A stretch of DNA of 64,000 bases from Amycolatopsis sp. NBRC 101858 (GCF_030269325.1 NZ_BSTD01000002.1:682001-746000); one strand, 5' to 3'. Numbered from the stretch's first letter, positions 40,530-49,674 are shown. Program-made: numbers and translations. The notes: generated from the letters alone by a model not told the origin.

Positions 40530-42558
40530 CCAGCTTGGACGGCCACCAGACATGGCGCCCGACGTCCACGGTCAGCGCGGGCACCAGCAGCGACCGCACC
40601 AGGAACGTGTCCAGCAGGACGCCGAACGCGACGATGAACGCGATCTGCGCGAGGAACAGGATCGGGATCACCGCGAGCGCCGAGAACGTCGCGGCGAGCA
40701 CCACGCCGGCCGACGTGATCACGCCGCCGGTCAGCGACAGCCCGCGCAGCGTGCCGTCGCGCGTGCCGCGGGTCAGCGCCTCCTCGCGGACCCGCGTCAT
40801 CAGGAAGATGTTGTAGTCGATCCCCAGCGCCACCAGGAAGACGAACCCGAACAGCGGCACCACGGGGTCCGCGCCGGGGAAGTCCAGGAGGTGGTTGAAC
40901 ACCAGGGCGGACACGCCCATCGTCGCCGCGAACGACAGCACCACCGTCGCGATCAGCAGCAGTGGCGCGAGCAGCGACCGCAGGAGCAGGGCCAGCACGA
41001 GGAAGATCACCAGCAGCACGATCGGGATGATCAGCGCGCGGTCGTGCTCCGAGGTCTTCTGCGTGTCGAGCTGGATCGCCGTCGGGCCCCCGACTTTCGC
41101 GTCCGCGCCGGGAATCGCGTGCACGGCGTCGCGCAGCTTGCCGACGGTCGCGACCGCCGCTTCGGAGTCCGCCGGATCGTCGAGCACGGAGAGGATCTGC
41201 ACACGGCCGTTCACCACCTTGGGCAGCGGCACCGACTGCGCCACACCGTCCATTTTGGACGCCGCCAGCACGGCGGGCACGGCGTCCGCGCCGGCGATCG
41301 TGATGACGGGCGCGCCGAGGCCGCCCGGGAAGTGCCGGCCGAGGACGTCCTGCCCGGTCCCGGATTCGACCTGGGTGAGGAAGACGTCGGACTGCGCGGT
41401 GCCGGACGCCTTGAGCTGCGGCAGGAACGCGACGCCGACACCGAGGATCAGCGCCGTCACCACCCAGACCGTCCGCGGGCGGCGGCCGACGAGGCGTGCC
41501 ACGCGGCCCCAGATCCCCGCCGTCTCCGGGTGCGGCGAGCCGAGGGCCGGCTTGAACGGCCAGAACGCGCCGCGGCCGCAGAGGGCCAGCACGGCGGGAA
41601 GGAACGTGGTGGACGCCAGCAGGGCGGCGCCGATGCCGATCGCCGCGACCGGGCCGAGGCCCTTGTTGGAGTTCAGGTCGCTGAACAGCAGGCACAGCAC
41701 GCCGAGGATGACGGTGCCCGCCGACGCGGCGATCGGTTCGAGCGTCGCGCGCCAGGCGAGCTTCAGCGCGTCGAACCGGCTGGGCGTGTCCCGCAGCTGT
41801 TCCCGGAACCGCGCGACGGTCAGCAGGGCGTAGTCGGTCGCCGCGCCGAACACGAGGATCGAGAGGATGCCCTGGCTCTGGCCGTTGAGCGCGAGGATGT
41901 CGTTCTTCGCCAGCAGGTAGACGACGAGGCTGGCGAGGCCGAGCGCGAACACCGCCGAGAGCAGCACCAGGAACGGCAGCAGCGGGCTGCGGTAGACCAC
42001 GATGAGGATCAGCGCGACGACCCCGCCGGCGACGAGCAGCAGGATGCCGTCGATGCCGCCGAAGGCCTTCACCAGGTCGGCGATCTGCCCGGCCGGCCCG
42101 GTGACCAGCACGGTGAGCCCGGCCGGGGCGCCTTCGAGGTGCGCGCGGACCTCCTTGACGACGTCGCCGGGATTGCCGTCGGCGGAGATGGGCACGGCGA
42201 GCTGCACGGCCTGGTCGTCGCGCGGCGCCTGCTCCGGCTTGCCGAGCGGACCGACGACGCCGGGGATCCCGCCCAGCTCCTGGGCCTTGGCGTCGAGGAA
42301 CCGGCGGTCGTCGGCGGTCAGGCCGGTGGTGCGCTCGGCGACGACGGTCGCGGGCAGCACCTGGTGCGGGGTGAAGGCCTTCTGCTCGTCGGAGACCTCG
42401 GTGGCCTCGGCCGAGCGCGGCAGGAAGGCGGCGTTGTCGTTCTTCGCGACTTCGCTCAGCTTCCCGGCGAACGGCCCGCCGAACCCGCCCAGCCCGAGCC
42501 AGGCGATCACCAGGAGGGCAGGGATCAGCCAGCGGAGGCGGCGCGGCTTCTCGTTCAT
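40510..42558 (-). CDS. MMPL-family RND transporter
   Basis: The 682-residue membrane transporter has twelve predicted helices in two repeats, each led by a large extracytoplasmic loop (after helix 1 and after helix 7). The conserved MMPL/RND motifs are FGAATDYALLTVARFREQL in the first half and FLVALGIDYNIFLMTRVREE in the second; their Asp residues lie in the proton path. Such proteins export lipids, siderophores or drugs. ATG 42558 is used. It is divergent from a MarR regulator with an operator between, so induced efflux is the likely role. Confidence 0.9.
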   Translation of the reverse strand: MNEKPRRLRWLIPALLVIAWLGLGGFGGPFAGKLSEVAKNDNAAFLPRSAEATEVSDEQKAFTPHQVLPATVVAERTTGLTADDRRFLDAKAQELGGIPGVVGPLGKPEQAPRDDQAVQLAVPISADGNPGDVVKEVRAHLEGAPAGLTVLVTGPAGQIADLVKAFGGIDGILLLVAGGVVALILIVVYRSPLLPFLVLLSAVFALGLASLVVYLLAKNDILALNGQSQGILSILVFGAATDYALLTVARFREQLRDTPSRFDALKLAWRATLEPIAASAGTVILGVLCLLFSDLNSNKGLGPVAAIGIGAALLASTTFLPAVLALCGRGAFWPFKPALGSPHPETAGIWGRVARLVGRRPRTVWVVTALILGVGVAFLPQLKASGTAQSDVFLTQVESGTGQDVLGRHFPGGLGAPVITIAGADAVPAVLAASKMDGVAQSVPLPKVVNGRVQILSVLDDPADSEAAVATVGKLRDAVHAIPGADAKVGGPTAIQLDTQKTSEHDRALIIPIVLLVIFLVLALLLRSLLAPLLLIATVVLSFAATMGVSALVFNHLLDFPGADPVVPLFGFVFLVALGIDYNIFLMTRVREEALTRGTRDGTLRGLSLTGGVITSAGVVLAATFSALAVIPILFLAQIAFIVAFGVLLDTFLVRSLLVPALTVDVGRHVWWPSKLAKKSPA

Positions 42559-42595
42559 GGTCGCTAAGGTCCTTTCGAGGGCGAACACGCCCAAT

Positions 42596-42613
42596 TGTTC
42601 AGCAAGCTGAACA
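42596..42613. promoter_or_regulatory. MarR operator between the MMPL and marR genes
   Basis: TGTTCAG-CAAG-CTGAACA has perfect 7-bp arms and lies in the 74-base gap between the two divergent start codons, 37 bases from the transporter ATG and 19 from the marR GTG. Confidence 0.7.
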
Positions 42614-42632
42614 TTCTGCACGACGACCCGGA

Positions 42633-43085
42633 GTGACGGTGAGCACAACCCCCGAACCCGACCTGAGCACGTGGCCCACCGGCCGCCTGCTCGCGGTGGC
42701 CGCGCGCCTGGTGGAGCACCGCTGGGCGGCCGTGCTCGACGGAATGGGACTCACCCACGCGGGGCTCATCGCGCTCCACACACTGCGCGACGGGCCGCTC
42801 CCCCAGCGGACGCTGGCCCGGCGCTGCCAGGTCACCGACCAGACGATGAGCCGCACGCTCGACCGGCTGGCCAAGGCGGGGTTCGTCACCCGGACCCCGG
42901 ACCCGGCCGACGCGCGGCGGCACCTGACCCGGCTGACGGCGCGCGGCCGGGCAGTGCACGAACAGGCGGTGCGGGCCGAGCCCGCGTTGCTCGGCGTGCT
43001 GGGCGAAGACGACACGTTCCGCGCCGGGCTGCTGGACGTGATCACGCGGCTGTCCGCCGACGATCGAGACCAACCGGTGACCTGA
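42633..43085 (+). CDS. MarR-family regulator of the MMPL transporter
   Basis: The 150-residue winged-helix regulator shows LTHAGLIALHTLRDGPLPQRTLARRCQVTDQTMSRTLDRLAKAGFVTRTPDPADARRHLTRLT in order, with the DxRR wing motif (DARRHL) typical of MarR. The start is GTG 42633, with GTG 42639 an alternative. It probably represses itself and the divergent MMPL exporter via the TGTTCAG dyad, with the exporter's substrate as inducer. Confidence 0.88.
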   Translation: MTVSTTPEPDLSTWPTGRLLAVAARLVEHRWAAVLDGMGLTHAGLIALHTLRDGPLPQRTLARRCQVTDQTMSRTLDRLAKAGFVTRTPDPADARRHLTRLTARGRAVHEQAVRAEPALLGVLGEDDTFRAGLLDVITRLSADDRDQPVT

Positions 43086-43185
43086 GCGGCCCCGCGCAGG
43101 CCAGGCCCGGATTCGCGGGCCCGGCCCGCTTCGCCGCCGTCATTCCGGCGGTTCAGCTCCGGCGGGTGTGGGTAGCTCTTCTGGC

Positions 43186-43323
43186 ATGTGGATCGCGGTG
43201 AGCACCCCAGTGGCCCTCCTGATCGCTACCGTCCTCATGGAGCGGTTCGAGCGACGATGCACCCTGTCGCCCGCCGCGAAGGCCGAAGCGGCCGAGCTGC
43301 CGGCTTCCGCCGCCCTCGAATAG
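43186..43323 (+). CDS. Possible 45-residue single-pass membrane peptide
   Basis: A short frame opens at ATG 43186. It encodes one hydrophobic helix (WIAVSTPVALLIATVLM) followed by a basic turn (ERFERRC) and an Ala/Glu-rich tail, ending at TAG 43321. The membrane-helix-then-positive pattern looks like a real small membrane protein, but there is no strong ribosome site and no neighbour that supports it. Confidence 0.4.
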   Translation: MWIAVSTPVALLIATVLMERFERRCTLSPAAKAEAAELPASAALE

Positions 43324-43452
43324 AGTCCCTTGTGGACAGTCCGCCTCGACTGTGATCCACGTCTCAATCCTCCTCGTCGAGAACCCGCGACCCCTTCCGC
43401 GGCGACTGACGAAGCAGATCCGGCGAACTCCGGGTCGAGGGAGGAGAACACC

Positions 43453-43872
43453 ATGCGCAGCAAGTCCACCCGCACGGTGATCGGCCTGGCCACCGCGGCC
43501 GGGCTCGTCACGGCGGTGAGCATCGGCATCGCCGGCGGTGCGTCGGCGGCATCAGGGACTTCGGAGGGGACCATGATCACGCAACCACCCCAGGGCGCTC
43601 GCGCCACCGTCGAGGTGACGCCGAACCCGACGACCCAGCGCGGCCAGGAAGTGACCATCACGGGCAGCTGCGGAGGCGGCACCGGACTGAAGTCCGTGCT
43701 CGGCGGCTTCCCGGAGCACCCGGCACTGGAGAACATCCGGATCGTCGACGCCGGACCGGACCGCTTCGTCGCCAAGGCGACGGTGGCCCGGCACATCGGC
43801 AACGGCGTCGGCCCGGTCTTCGTCGACTGCGGCGGCGAAGCGGGAGTGACACTTCTGGTCACGCACGTGTGA
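43453..43872 (+). CDS. Small secreted protein, unknown
   Basis: The 139-residue protein has a Sec signal (MRSKSTRTVIGLATAAGLVTAVSIGIAGGASA) and a compact mature domain with TVEVTPNPTTQRGQEVTITGSCGGGTGLKSV, which looks like an Ig-like beta-sandwich start, and a later FVDCGGEAGVTLLVTHV. Two cysteines could form a disulfide. ATG 43453 follows GGAGGAGAACACC. No enzyme motif is seen. It ends in a terminator hairpin. Confidence 0.75.
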   Translation: MRSKSTRTVIGLATAAGLVTAVSIGIAGGASAASGTSEGTMITQPPQGARATVEVTPNPTTQRGQEVTITGSCGGGTGLKSVLGGFPEHPALENIRIVDAGPDRFVAKATVARHIGNGVGPVFVDCGGEAGVTLLVTHV

Positions 43873-43879
43873 GGCGAAC

Positions 43880-43914
43880 GGCCCGCTCACCGGAGACGTT
43901 CCGGTGAGCGGGCC
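43880..43914. terminator. Bidirectional terminator hairpin
   Basis: GGCCCGCTCACCGGA (43880-43894) pairs perfectly with TCCGGTGAGCGGGCC (43900-43914) around a 5-base loop, between two convergent secreted-protein genes. Confidence 0.85.
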
Positions 43915-43935
43915 ATCCGGCCGATTTCGCCGAAT

Positions 43936-44562
43936 TCAGCAGGTCTTCCACGCGAAGTGGTAAATCGTGTCGACACTCGCGTGCTCGGAATCCATTTCGA
44001 TGTAACTCGTTCCGGAGGAGGTGCCCGCGTCCGCCCGCAGTTCCGCATTGATGTTCAGGTTGCGGTCCTCACCGCACGGGGCGAACACCAGCGCCGCGAC
44101 GTCGGTGGTGTCGCTCGCCCGCCACACGCCGTGGAACGGGCCCGGGAACGTGTGCCGGACCCGCGCGGTCGGCGACGTCCCGGCAAAGTAGTAGTTGGCC
44201 TGTTCGAGCGCGCTCGCCCCGCTCTCGATGTGCGCGTAGCCCCGGTACTCGGCCTCGGCGATCGCGTACGTGAACCCTTGGGGCACATGGACGAGCACGT
44301 TGATCTGGCAGTTCTTCCGGGCGTCGAGCGCGGACGCGCCACCGCCGGCCTTGGCGGTGAAGTTCGTGTAGTGCACCGTGAACGACGTGTTGTCGGACGC
44401 GACGTCGGCCGACGCCGTGGCGGTGCCGGCCGGGCAGCCGGACCCGTTGATGGTCTTGATGTCGAGCGTGATCTTTTCGGTCGGAGCCGATACCGCCGCG
44501 GAATCGACGGGTGCGGCGACGGCGGACAGAATCATTCCGGCTACGACCACTAAACCGAGCAT
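43936..44562 (-). CDS. DUF4360-type secreted protein
   Basis: The 208-residue exported protein has a signal peptide (MLGLVVVAGMILSAVAAPVDSA) and the DUF4360 pattern. It has a GSGCPAGTATASADVASDNTSFTVHYTNFTAKAG start, a paired Cys in KNCQINVLVHVPQGFTYAIAEAEYRGYAH, and a late CGEDRNLNINAELRA with a C-terminal Cys. The family is widespread in actinomycetes and fungi, with unknown function. ATG 44562 has GGAGGAG four bases upstream. A dre-like site lies about 190 bp upstream, inside the end of speE. Confidence 0.83.
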   Translation of the reverse strand: MLGLVVVAGMILSAVAAPVDSAAVSAPTEKITLDIKTINGSGCPAGTATASADVASDNTSFTVHYTNFTAKAGGGASALDARKNCQINVLVHVPQGFTYAIAEAEYRGYAHIESGASALEQANYYFAGTSPTARVRHTFPGPFHGVWRASDTTDVAALVFAPCGEDRNLNINAELRADAGTSSGTSYIEMDSEHASVDTIYHFAWKTC

Positions 44563-44682
44563 GACGCTCCTCCAAATGGGCCACGGTGCCTTTTGCTCAC
44601 GATGATCGCGCGCGGAACGGATAGTAGCGCGATCGCCGCCATTTCGACGGCCACTGAACGGAGTAACACGACAACCCGGAGT

Positions 44683-44702
44683 GCGGGAAATCCATTTCCC
44701 GC
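44683..44702. repeat. 20-bp near-perfect inverted repeat between speE and the DUF4360 gene
   Basis: GCGGGAAAT-CC-ATTTCCCGC has perfect 9-bp arms with a 2-base centre. A 2-base loop disfavours an RNA hairpin, so it looks more like a protein-binding dyad for the DUF4360 promoter region. Confidence 0.5.
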
Positions 44703-44744
44703 TATTTCACCCGTTATCCGTTGTACAAATCGAAGAATCGGCGG

Positions 44745-45608
44745 TCAGGACTGGTTCAGACCAGTATCGTGCCGGAGCGAGTAGGGCGGGGTCGCGCCGG
44801 CGAGCAGGGCGGCGGCGTCCAGCGTCGTGGCCCGGCTCCCCCGCTCCGCGAACCGCCGTGCCACCAGCGCACCCGGTTCGCCGACGCGGTCCGCGCGCCC
44901 GGAGAGGAAGGCCCACTCGTGCTCGTCGGAACCGAAGTACAGCACCGTCCCGAACACCTCGCGGAACCGCCGCCACGACGCGAGCAGCGTTTCGTTGCGC
45001 CACAGCGTCGGGCAGCCCGCCTGGCAGGTGACCACTCCGCCGGGTGCCAGCACGCGCACGCAGCGGCCGAGGAAGTCCGTGCCGTACAAGCGGTTGTGCT
45101 GCGCGCCGGGGTCGGTGTTCTCGTCCGGCAGGTCGATCACGACGACGTCGTAGGTGTCGCCCCGCGCTTCGGCCGCGGCCAGGAACGCCCAGCCGTCCTC
45201 GAAGGACACCCGGACCGGCCCCGCTCCGCGCGCGAGGTCCGCGGTCGTGTAGCCGTAGGGCAGGTGCTCGGCGCAGGCCCGCACCGCCTGCTCGTCGATG
45301 TCGACGTGGTCGACCTGCTCGGCCCCGGCGGCCACCGCCAGCTCGGAGGCGACCCCCTCGCTCGACCCGATGATCAGGACCCGCCGCATCCGCTCGGCCA
45401 GCAGCAGCGCGGGCACCATCAGCGCCTCGTGGTAGACGAGCTGGCTCGCTTCGGTGCTCTGGCGTTCGCCGTCGCAGAACAGCGAAATCCCCTGCGCGGT
45501 CTTCCCGATCAGCACCTCCTGGAACGGCGTGCGCGCGCTGAACACGACGTCGTCGACCTCCCAGACGCGGGTGAGGCCGGCGCCGACCGGTTCGTGGATC
45601 GTGGGCAT
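44745..45608 (-). CDS. speE: Spermidine synthase-family aminopropyltransferase
   Basis: The 287-residue enzyme shows LFCDGERQSTEASQLVYHEALMVPALLL, the SAM/dcSAM-binding VLIIGSSEGVASELA and VDHVDIDEQAV, and the catalytic YDVVVIDLPDENTDPGAQHNRLYG. It transfers an aminopropyl group from decarboxylated SAM to putrescine. The usual GGGDGG loop is replaced by GSSEGV, a variant also seen in other bacterial homologues. ATG 45608 shares one base with the speD stop. It is the last gene of a complete spermidine operon. Confidence 0.88.
   Translation of the reverse strand: MPTIHEPVGAGLTRVWEVDDVVFSARTPFQEVLIGKTAQGISLFCDGERQSTEASQLVYHEALMVPALLLAERMRRVLIIGSSEGVASELAVAAGAEQVDHVDIDEQAVRACAEHLPYGYTTADLARGAGPVRVSFEDGWAFLAAAEARGDTYDVVVIDLPDENTDPGAQHNRLYGTDFLGRCVRVLAPGGVVTCQAGCPTLWRNETLLASWRRFREVFGTVLYFGSDEHEWAFLSGRADRVGEPGALVARRFAERGSRATTLDAAALLAGATPPYSLRHDTGLNQS
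44750..44765. promoter_or_regulatory. dre-like dyad at the 3' end of speE
   Basis: ACTGGTTCAGACCAGT differs from the DasR consensus (ACTGGTCTAGACCAGT form) only at the two central-left positions. It lies within the last codons of speE, roughly 190 bp upstream of the DUF4360 start. It could regulate that gene or be a coding coincidence. Confidence 0.3.
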
Positions 45609-45967
45609 CAGCGTTCTCCCCGGTGCAGGACGGACAGGTGGACCGAAGCGGCGTCCAGCGACTTCGCCAGCAACCGCAGCGCGTGCTCGGGGTCGGCGCG
45701 CTCGCCGCAGGTGAACACGTCGGCGAACAGCGACCCGTGCTCGGGGTAGGTGTGCACGGACGCGTGCGACTCGGCCAGCAGCGCGATCACCGTGGCGCCC
45801 TGCGGGGCGAACCGCTTGGCCACGATGTCGACGACCGTCGCGCCCGCCTCCGTCACCGCCGCCCGCAGCAGCTCCCCCAGCCGCGTGGCGTCGTCGAGCA
45901 GGCCCGGGTCGATGCCGTGCAGCTCGGCCAGGACGTGGCGCCCGGTGAACCGGCCGACCTCAGGCAT
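45608..45967 (-). CDS. speD: S-adenosylmethionine decarboxylase proenzyme
   Basis: The 119-residue pyruvoyl enzyme has the self-cleavage site at Glu66-Ser67 in LLAESHASVHTYPEHG, which generates the pyruvoyl group on the alpha chain, and the later VFTCGERADPEHAL with the conserved Cys. It supplies decarboxylated SAM to the synthase encoded by the next gene. ATG 45967 overlaps the decarboxylase stop by 8 bases; a GTG one codon upstream is possible. Confidence 0.92.
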   Translation of the reverse strand: MPEVGRFTGRHVLAELHGIDPGLLDDATRLGELLRAAVTEAGATVVDIVAKRFAPQGATVIALLAESHASVHTYPEHGSLFADVFTCGERADPEHALRLLAKSLDAASVHLSVLHRGER

Positions 45968-47102
45968 CACCCCACCGCCCGACGCAGTGGGTGCGCAGCG
46001 GCTCGATGCCGTTGAACGCGACGGACGCGTAGCTCGCGGTGTAGGCCCCGGTGCCCGGCAGGTCGAGCCGGTCGCCGGTCGTCAGGGACAGCGGCAGCTC
46101 GTACGGTGTGCGCTGGTAGAGGACGTCGTCGCCGTCGCAGGTCGGCCCGGCGAGCACCACCGGCCCGGCGGGGCCGTCGTGCGGTCCGACCGGCTCGAAC
46201 CGGTAGGCGATGGCCTCGTTCTCGGCCTCGGCCAGTCCGTTGTAGCGGCCGATGTCGAGGTACACCCACCGCCGCTCGCCGCGCTGCGCGACCAGCACGA
46301 CCTCGGTCCGCAGCACGCCCGCGTCGGCGACGAGCACCCGCCCCGGCTCCAGCATCAGCGCGGGCCGGCGCCCGGGGAAGGACGTTTCGAGAGCCGCGGC
46401 GATCTTGGACGCGTACGTGGCCAAGGACGGCACAGCGGTCCGGTGCGGGGTCGCGAAGCCGCCGCCCAGGTTGAGCCGCGTCATCGCGACGCCCTGCGCC
46501 TCGGCCTCGGCGAACAGCTTCGCCGCCGTGGCGATCCCGATCTCCCACGCGGCGACGTCCGGCTGCTGCGACCCGACGTGGAACGCGATGCCCGGGCGCA
46601 AGCCGAGCGCGGCCGCGCGCAGCACCAGGTCCAGGGCCTCCGCCGGTTCGCAGCCGAACTTGCGGCCGAACGGCGTCACCGAGTCGGGCGCGTCGAGCAC
46701 CACGCGGATCGAGACGGCCGAGCCCGGCGCGTACCGGCCCAGGTGGTCGACGTCGGCAGGCGCGTCCGACGTGAACTCCCGGACCCCGCGCTCGAAAGCG
46801 AACGCGATGTCGCGGGGCTTCTTGATCGGGTTGCCGTACGCGAGGTCCGCCGGGGCCGCGCCGCGCTCGAGGCACAGCGCGAGCTCGGCGGGCCCGGCGA
46901 CGTCGAAGCCGATCCCGGCCGCCACCAGCGCGTCGAGCACCGGGGCCGCCGGGTTGGCCTTGACCGCGTACCGGATCAGCGCGCCCGGGAACGCCGAGCG
47001 GACCTCGCGCGCCCGCGCCGCGACGGCGTCGGTGTCGACGACGAGGCACGGGGTCGGCGGGTCCTGGTCCTCGAGGAACCGGCGGACGGGATCGGCGCAC
47101 AC
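45960..47102 (-). CDS. speC: Type III PLP ornithine/diaminopimelate-family decarboxylase
   Basis: The 380-residue fold-type III enzyme has the PLP Lys48 in IRYAVKANP, HVGSQ, LNLGGGFATP, a phosphate-binding EPGRVLVADAG region and the active-site Cys in AGPTCDGDDVLYQ. The length and the partner genes speD and speE indicate ornithine decarboxylase (putrescine for spermidine), rather than DAP decarboxylase. Lysine may be an alternative substrate. GTG 47102 is used. The gene begins only 22 bases after the gene upstream. Confidence 0.85.
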   Translation of the reverse strand: MCADPVRRFLEDQDPPTPCLVVDTDAVAARAREVRSAFPGALIRYAVKANPAAPVLDALVAAGIGFDVAGPAELALCLERGAAPADLAYGNPIKKPRDIAFAFERGVREFTSDAPADVDHLGRYAPGSAVSIRVVLDAPDSVTPFGRKFGCEPAEALDLVLRAAALGLRPGIAFHVGSQQPDVAAWEIGIATAAKLFAEAEAQGVAMTRLNLGGGFATPHRTAVPSLATYASKIAAALETSFPGRRPALMLEPGRVLVADAGVLRTEVVLVAQRGERRWVYLDIGRYNGLAEAENEAIAYRFEPVGPHDGPAGPVVLAGPTCDGDDVLYQRTPYELPLSLTTGDRLDLPGTGAYTASYASVAFNGIEPLRTHCVGRWGDA

Positions 47103-47124
47103 CGCGCCAGTCTCGCAAACGACG

Positions 47125-49674
47125 TCAGACGAACCGCCACAGGTGGTCCGGTGACCCGTTGTCGTCCCACTGGGTCACCTGCGCGCCGTCCGCGGTGGAC
47201 TGCTGGTCGACCGCCATGACCTTGCCGCTGCGGACGTTGACGAGCTTCGACCAGCCGCCGCCGGCGTCGGCGATCCGCCAGTTGTGGTCGGGGGTGCCGT
47301 TGTCCTGGAACTGCTGCACGTGGGCGCCGTTGTCGAGGCTCTGGTCGTGGACCGCCAGGATCTTGCCGCTGTTGCGGTTGACGATCCGGACGGTGCCGTC
47401 GCCGTTGTCGACCACGGCCCAGAGGTGGTCGACGGTGCCGTTGTCGGCCCACTGGGTCACTTCGGCCGTGTCGGCCAGGGACATGTTCGACACCGCGAGC
47501 ACCTTGCCCGAGCGCTGGTTCTGCAGCTTGCGCCACACCGTGGCCGACGCCGCCGGGCGCGTCAGCAGGGCCAGGTAGCCACCCGCCACCGGGCGGGCCT
47601 GGAAGCCGCGCTGGGTGGCGTCGGCGACGACGTACCAGTCGCTGAACGGCACCCGCTGCGGTGTCGTGTTCGCGTAGCTGTACACGCCTTCGACCAGCGT
47701 GTTCCGGATGGTCGGCTGGTCGGTGAGCCACGCGGCGGTCCACAGCTCCCAGTCGGCCTTCGTGTAGTTGTTGCGCGGGTCGAGCAGGACGCCGTGGGCG
47801 CCGGCCCGGCCCTGGTACCAGGCGGCCTCCTGCGCCGCGACGCCGAGCGGGACCAGGTCGAGGCCGAGCACGCGGTCGGCGAAGCCGTTGTACTTCAGGC
47901 TCCACGTGCCGGGCTGGTCGTAGGCGAGCTTGAGGTGCTGGTTCGACGAGTCCTGGGCCAGCGTCACCCACTGGCTGACGTAGCTGCGGGAGGTCGACCG
48001 GTAGCGCTGGACGTCGGCGGTGTTGCCGGTGGCGGCGGCGATGACGCCCATCGCGCCGACGCCGATGATGCCCTTGAGCGCGAGGTTGGCGCTGTGGGCG
48101 ATGAAGCCGGTGAAGTCGTCGGTCTGGTTCTGGAAACCCGGGTCGAGGGTGTTCCCGATCAGGTACTCCGCCCACTGCCGCAGGATCCGGTAGTGGGCGG
48201 TGGCGAAGGTGTTCGCCTCCGCCGACGGGAGCCGCTGGACCAGCGCCGCGGCCATGATCAGCATGTTGGCCGACTCCTCGACCGGCATGCTCTCCTCGTT
48301 GCCGTCGTTGTGCCCGGCCGCGTCCGGGTAGTGCGCGCCGACGTCGTGCTCGGAGAACTGCATCGGCCACCCGCCGTGCTCGGCGTAGTCGAGCACCGGT
48401 TCGAGGATCAGGCGCAGGTAGGCCGGCGACAGGTACAGGTAGCCGGGGAACGCCGGGTAGATGACGTCCACAGTGGACATGTTGCCGCTGGAGGAGATCT
48501 CCTTGAGGAAGCCCCAGGGCGCGCCGCCGCGGTCGACGAGCTCGGTGCCGCCGAACGCCTGGCGCAGGGCCAGCGCGCAGATCCCGGCGTAGTGCTCGCC
48601 GGTGGTGCCACCGCCGGCTGCCGCGACGGCGTCGTCGTGCAGGCGCTGGTCGATCGCGGTGGCGGCGGCGAGTGCGCTCGCGTAGTCGTTGCCGAACCAG
48701 ACGGCCATGTCCTGCCAGCTGCCCCAGTAGTGCGTCCACCAGGGGTTCAGCGGCGTGCCGAGGTAGCGGACGGCGGGCGTGCGGACGTGCCCGATCGAGA
48801 GCGTGAACGGCGCCGAAGTGCCGCCGGCCGGGATCGTGCCGAGGTTCTTGTTGAAGGCGAGGACGGGCCAGCGGTCGCTGATCGCGCGGGGCTGGGCGGA
48901 GTCGCTGGTGTTCGGCAGGCCGCCCTGCCCGGCCGACGCGGCGCGCACGACGGTGTCCTGCCCGATCTGCCAGCTGACGCCGGACGTCGGCGCCGCAAGT
49001 ACCAGCGAACCCCAGCTGGCCTGGTCGCCGTTCTCCTGCAGGACACCCGGGCTCGCCGGGGTGCAGCTGAGGAGGGTGTAGCCGCCCGACTGCTGCTGCG
49101 TCCAGGTGACCGGGGTCGCGGTGTCGCCGTGGACCCACTCGGCGGAGGTGTCGAAGTGCAGGTCGACGGCGTGCGCGCGGCCGTCGGCGCTGGCGGCCTG
49201 GACGGTGACGTAGCCGAAGGGGACGCTCTGGCGCTGCAGGTTCGCCGGGTCGACGGGCGAGAAGAACGTGACGGTGAGGTTCACGCCGCCGCCGGTGAGG
49301 ACGTAGGTCGAGCGCGTGCCGGTGACCTGCAGGCTGACCTGCGTCATCGGGGTGAGGGCGGGCCCGGAAGGCAGGGCGGGCGACCCGGCGAAGACGTAGG
49401 CGGCGCCGTCGATGCGGGCGAGGCCGCACAGGGCGGTGACGTGCCCGGTCCAGAAGCTCGACCAGGTGCCGGGGAGGTTGTCGGCGGGCTGCCAGGTGGA
49501 CAGGTAGGGCGAGCGGACGATCAGCGGGGTGGCGGGTGGCCGGATCGGACCGAAGGTCCCCGCAACGGCGGCGGTCCCGGGCAGCCAGAGCGCCGCGGCC
49601 ACGGCGGCGGCCGTGCCCCCGGCGAGTCGGATCAGGTCCCGGCGGGTGAGGTGAGCGCGTTCTCGGGAGGACAT
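47125..49674 (-). CDS. Tat-exported glutaminase-domain (GtaA-like) protein with ricin-type lectin domain
   Basis: The 849-residue secreted protein starts with a Tat signal (LTRRDLIRLAGG...). A DUF5127-like N-terminal beta domain, an (alpha/alpha) barrel of the DUF4965/DUF1793 glutaminase family (IYPAFPGYLYLSPAYLRLILEPVLDYAE, ESANMLIMAAALVQR, AYDQPGTWSLKYNGFAD) and a C-terminal ricin-B-like lectin with about three repeats (KLQNQRSGKVLAV, NSGKILAVHDQS, VRSGKVMAVDQQS, each with QW/QF-DNG) follow. It is related to fungal glutaminase A, but the substrate in bacteria is uncertain and could be a glycan. ATG 49674; a LacI-type operator precedes it. Confidence 0.85.
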   Translation of the reverse strand: MSSRERAHLTRRDLIRLAGGTAAAVAAALWLPGTAAVAGTFGPIRPPATPLIVRSPYLSTWQPADNLPGTWSSFWTGHVTALCGLARIDGAAYVFAGSPALPSGPALTPMTQVSLQVTGTRSTYVLTGGGVNLTVTFFSPVDPANLQRQSVPFGYVTVQAASADGRAHAVDLHFDTSAEWVHGDTATPVTWTQQQSGGYTLLSCTPASPGVLQENGDQASWGSLVLAAPTSGVSWQIGQDTVVRAASAGQGGLPNTSDSAQPRAISDRWPVLAFNKNLGTIPAGGTSAPFTLSIGHVRTPAVRYLGTPLNPWWTHYWGSWQDMAVWFGNDYASALAAATAIDQRLHDDAVAAAGGGTTGEHYAGICALALRQAFGGTELVDRGGAPWGFLKEISSSGNMSTVDVIYPAFPGYLYLSPAYLRLILEPVLDYAEHGGWPMQFSEHDVGAHYPDAAGHNDGNEESMPVEESANMLIMAAALVQRLPSAEANTFATAHYRILRQWAEYLIGNTLDPGFQNQTDDFTGFIAHSANLALKGIIGVGAMGVIAAATGNTADVQRYRSTSRSYVSQWVTLAQDSSNQHLKLAYDQPGTWSLKYNGFADRVLGLDLVPLGVAAQEAAWYQGRAGAHGVLLDPRNNYTKADWELWTAAWLTDQPTIRNTLVEGVYSYANTTPQRVPFSDWYVVADATQRGFQARPVAGGYLALLTRPAASATVWRKLQNQRSGKVLAVSNMSLADTAEVTQWADNGTVDHLWAVVDNGDGTVRIVNRNSGKILAVHDQSLDNGAHVQQFQDNGTPDHNWRIADAGGGWSKLVNVRSGKVMAVDQQSTADGAQVTQWDDNGSPDHLWRFV

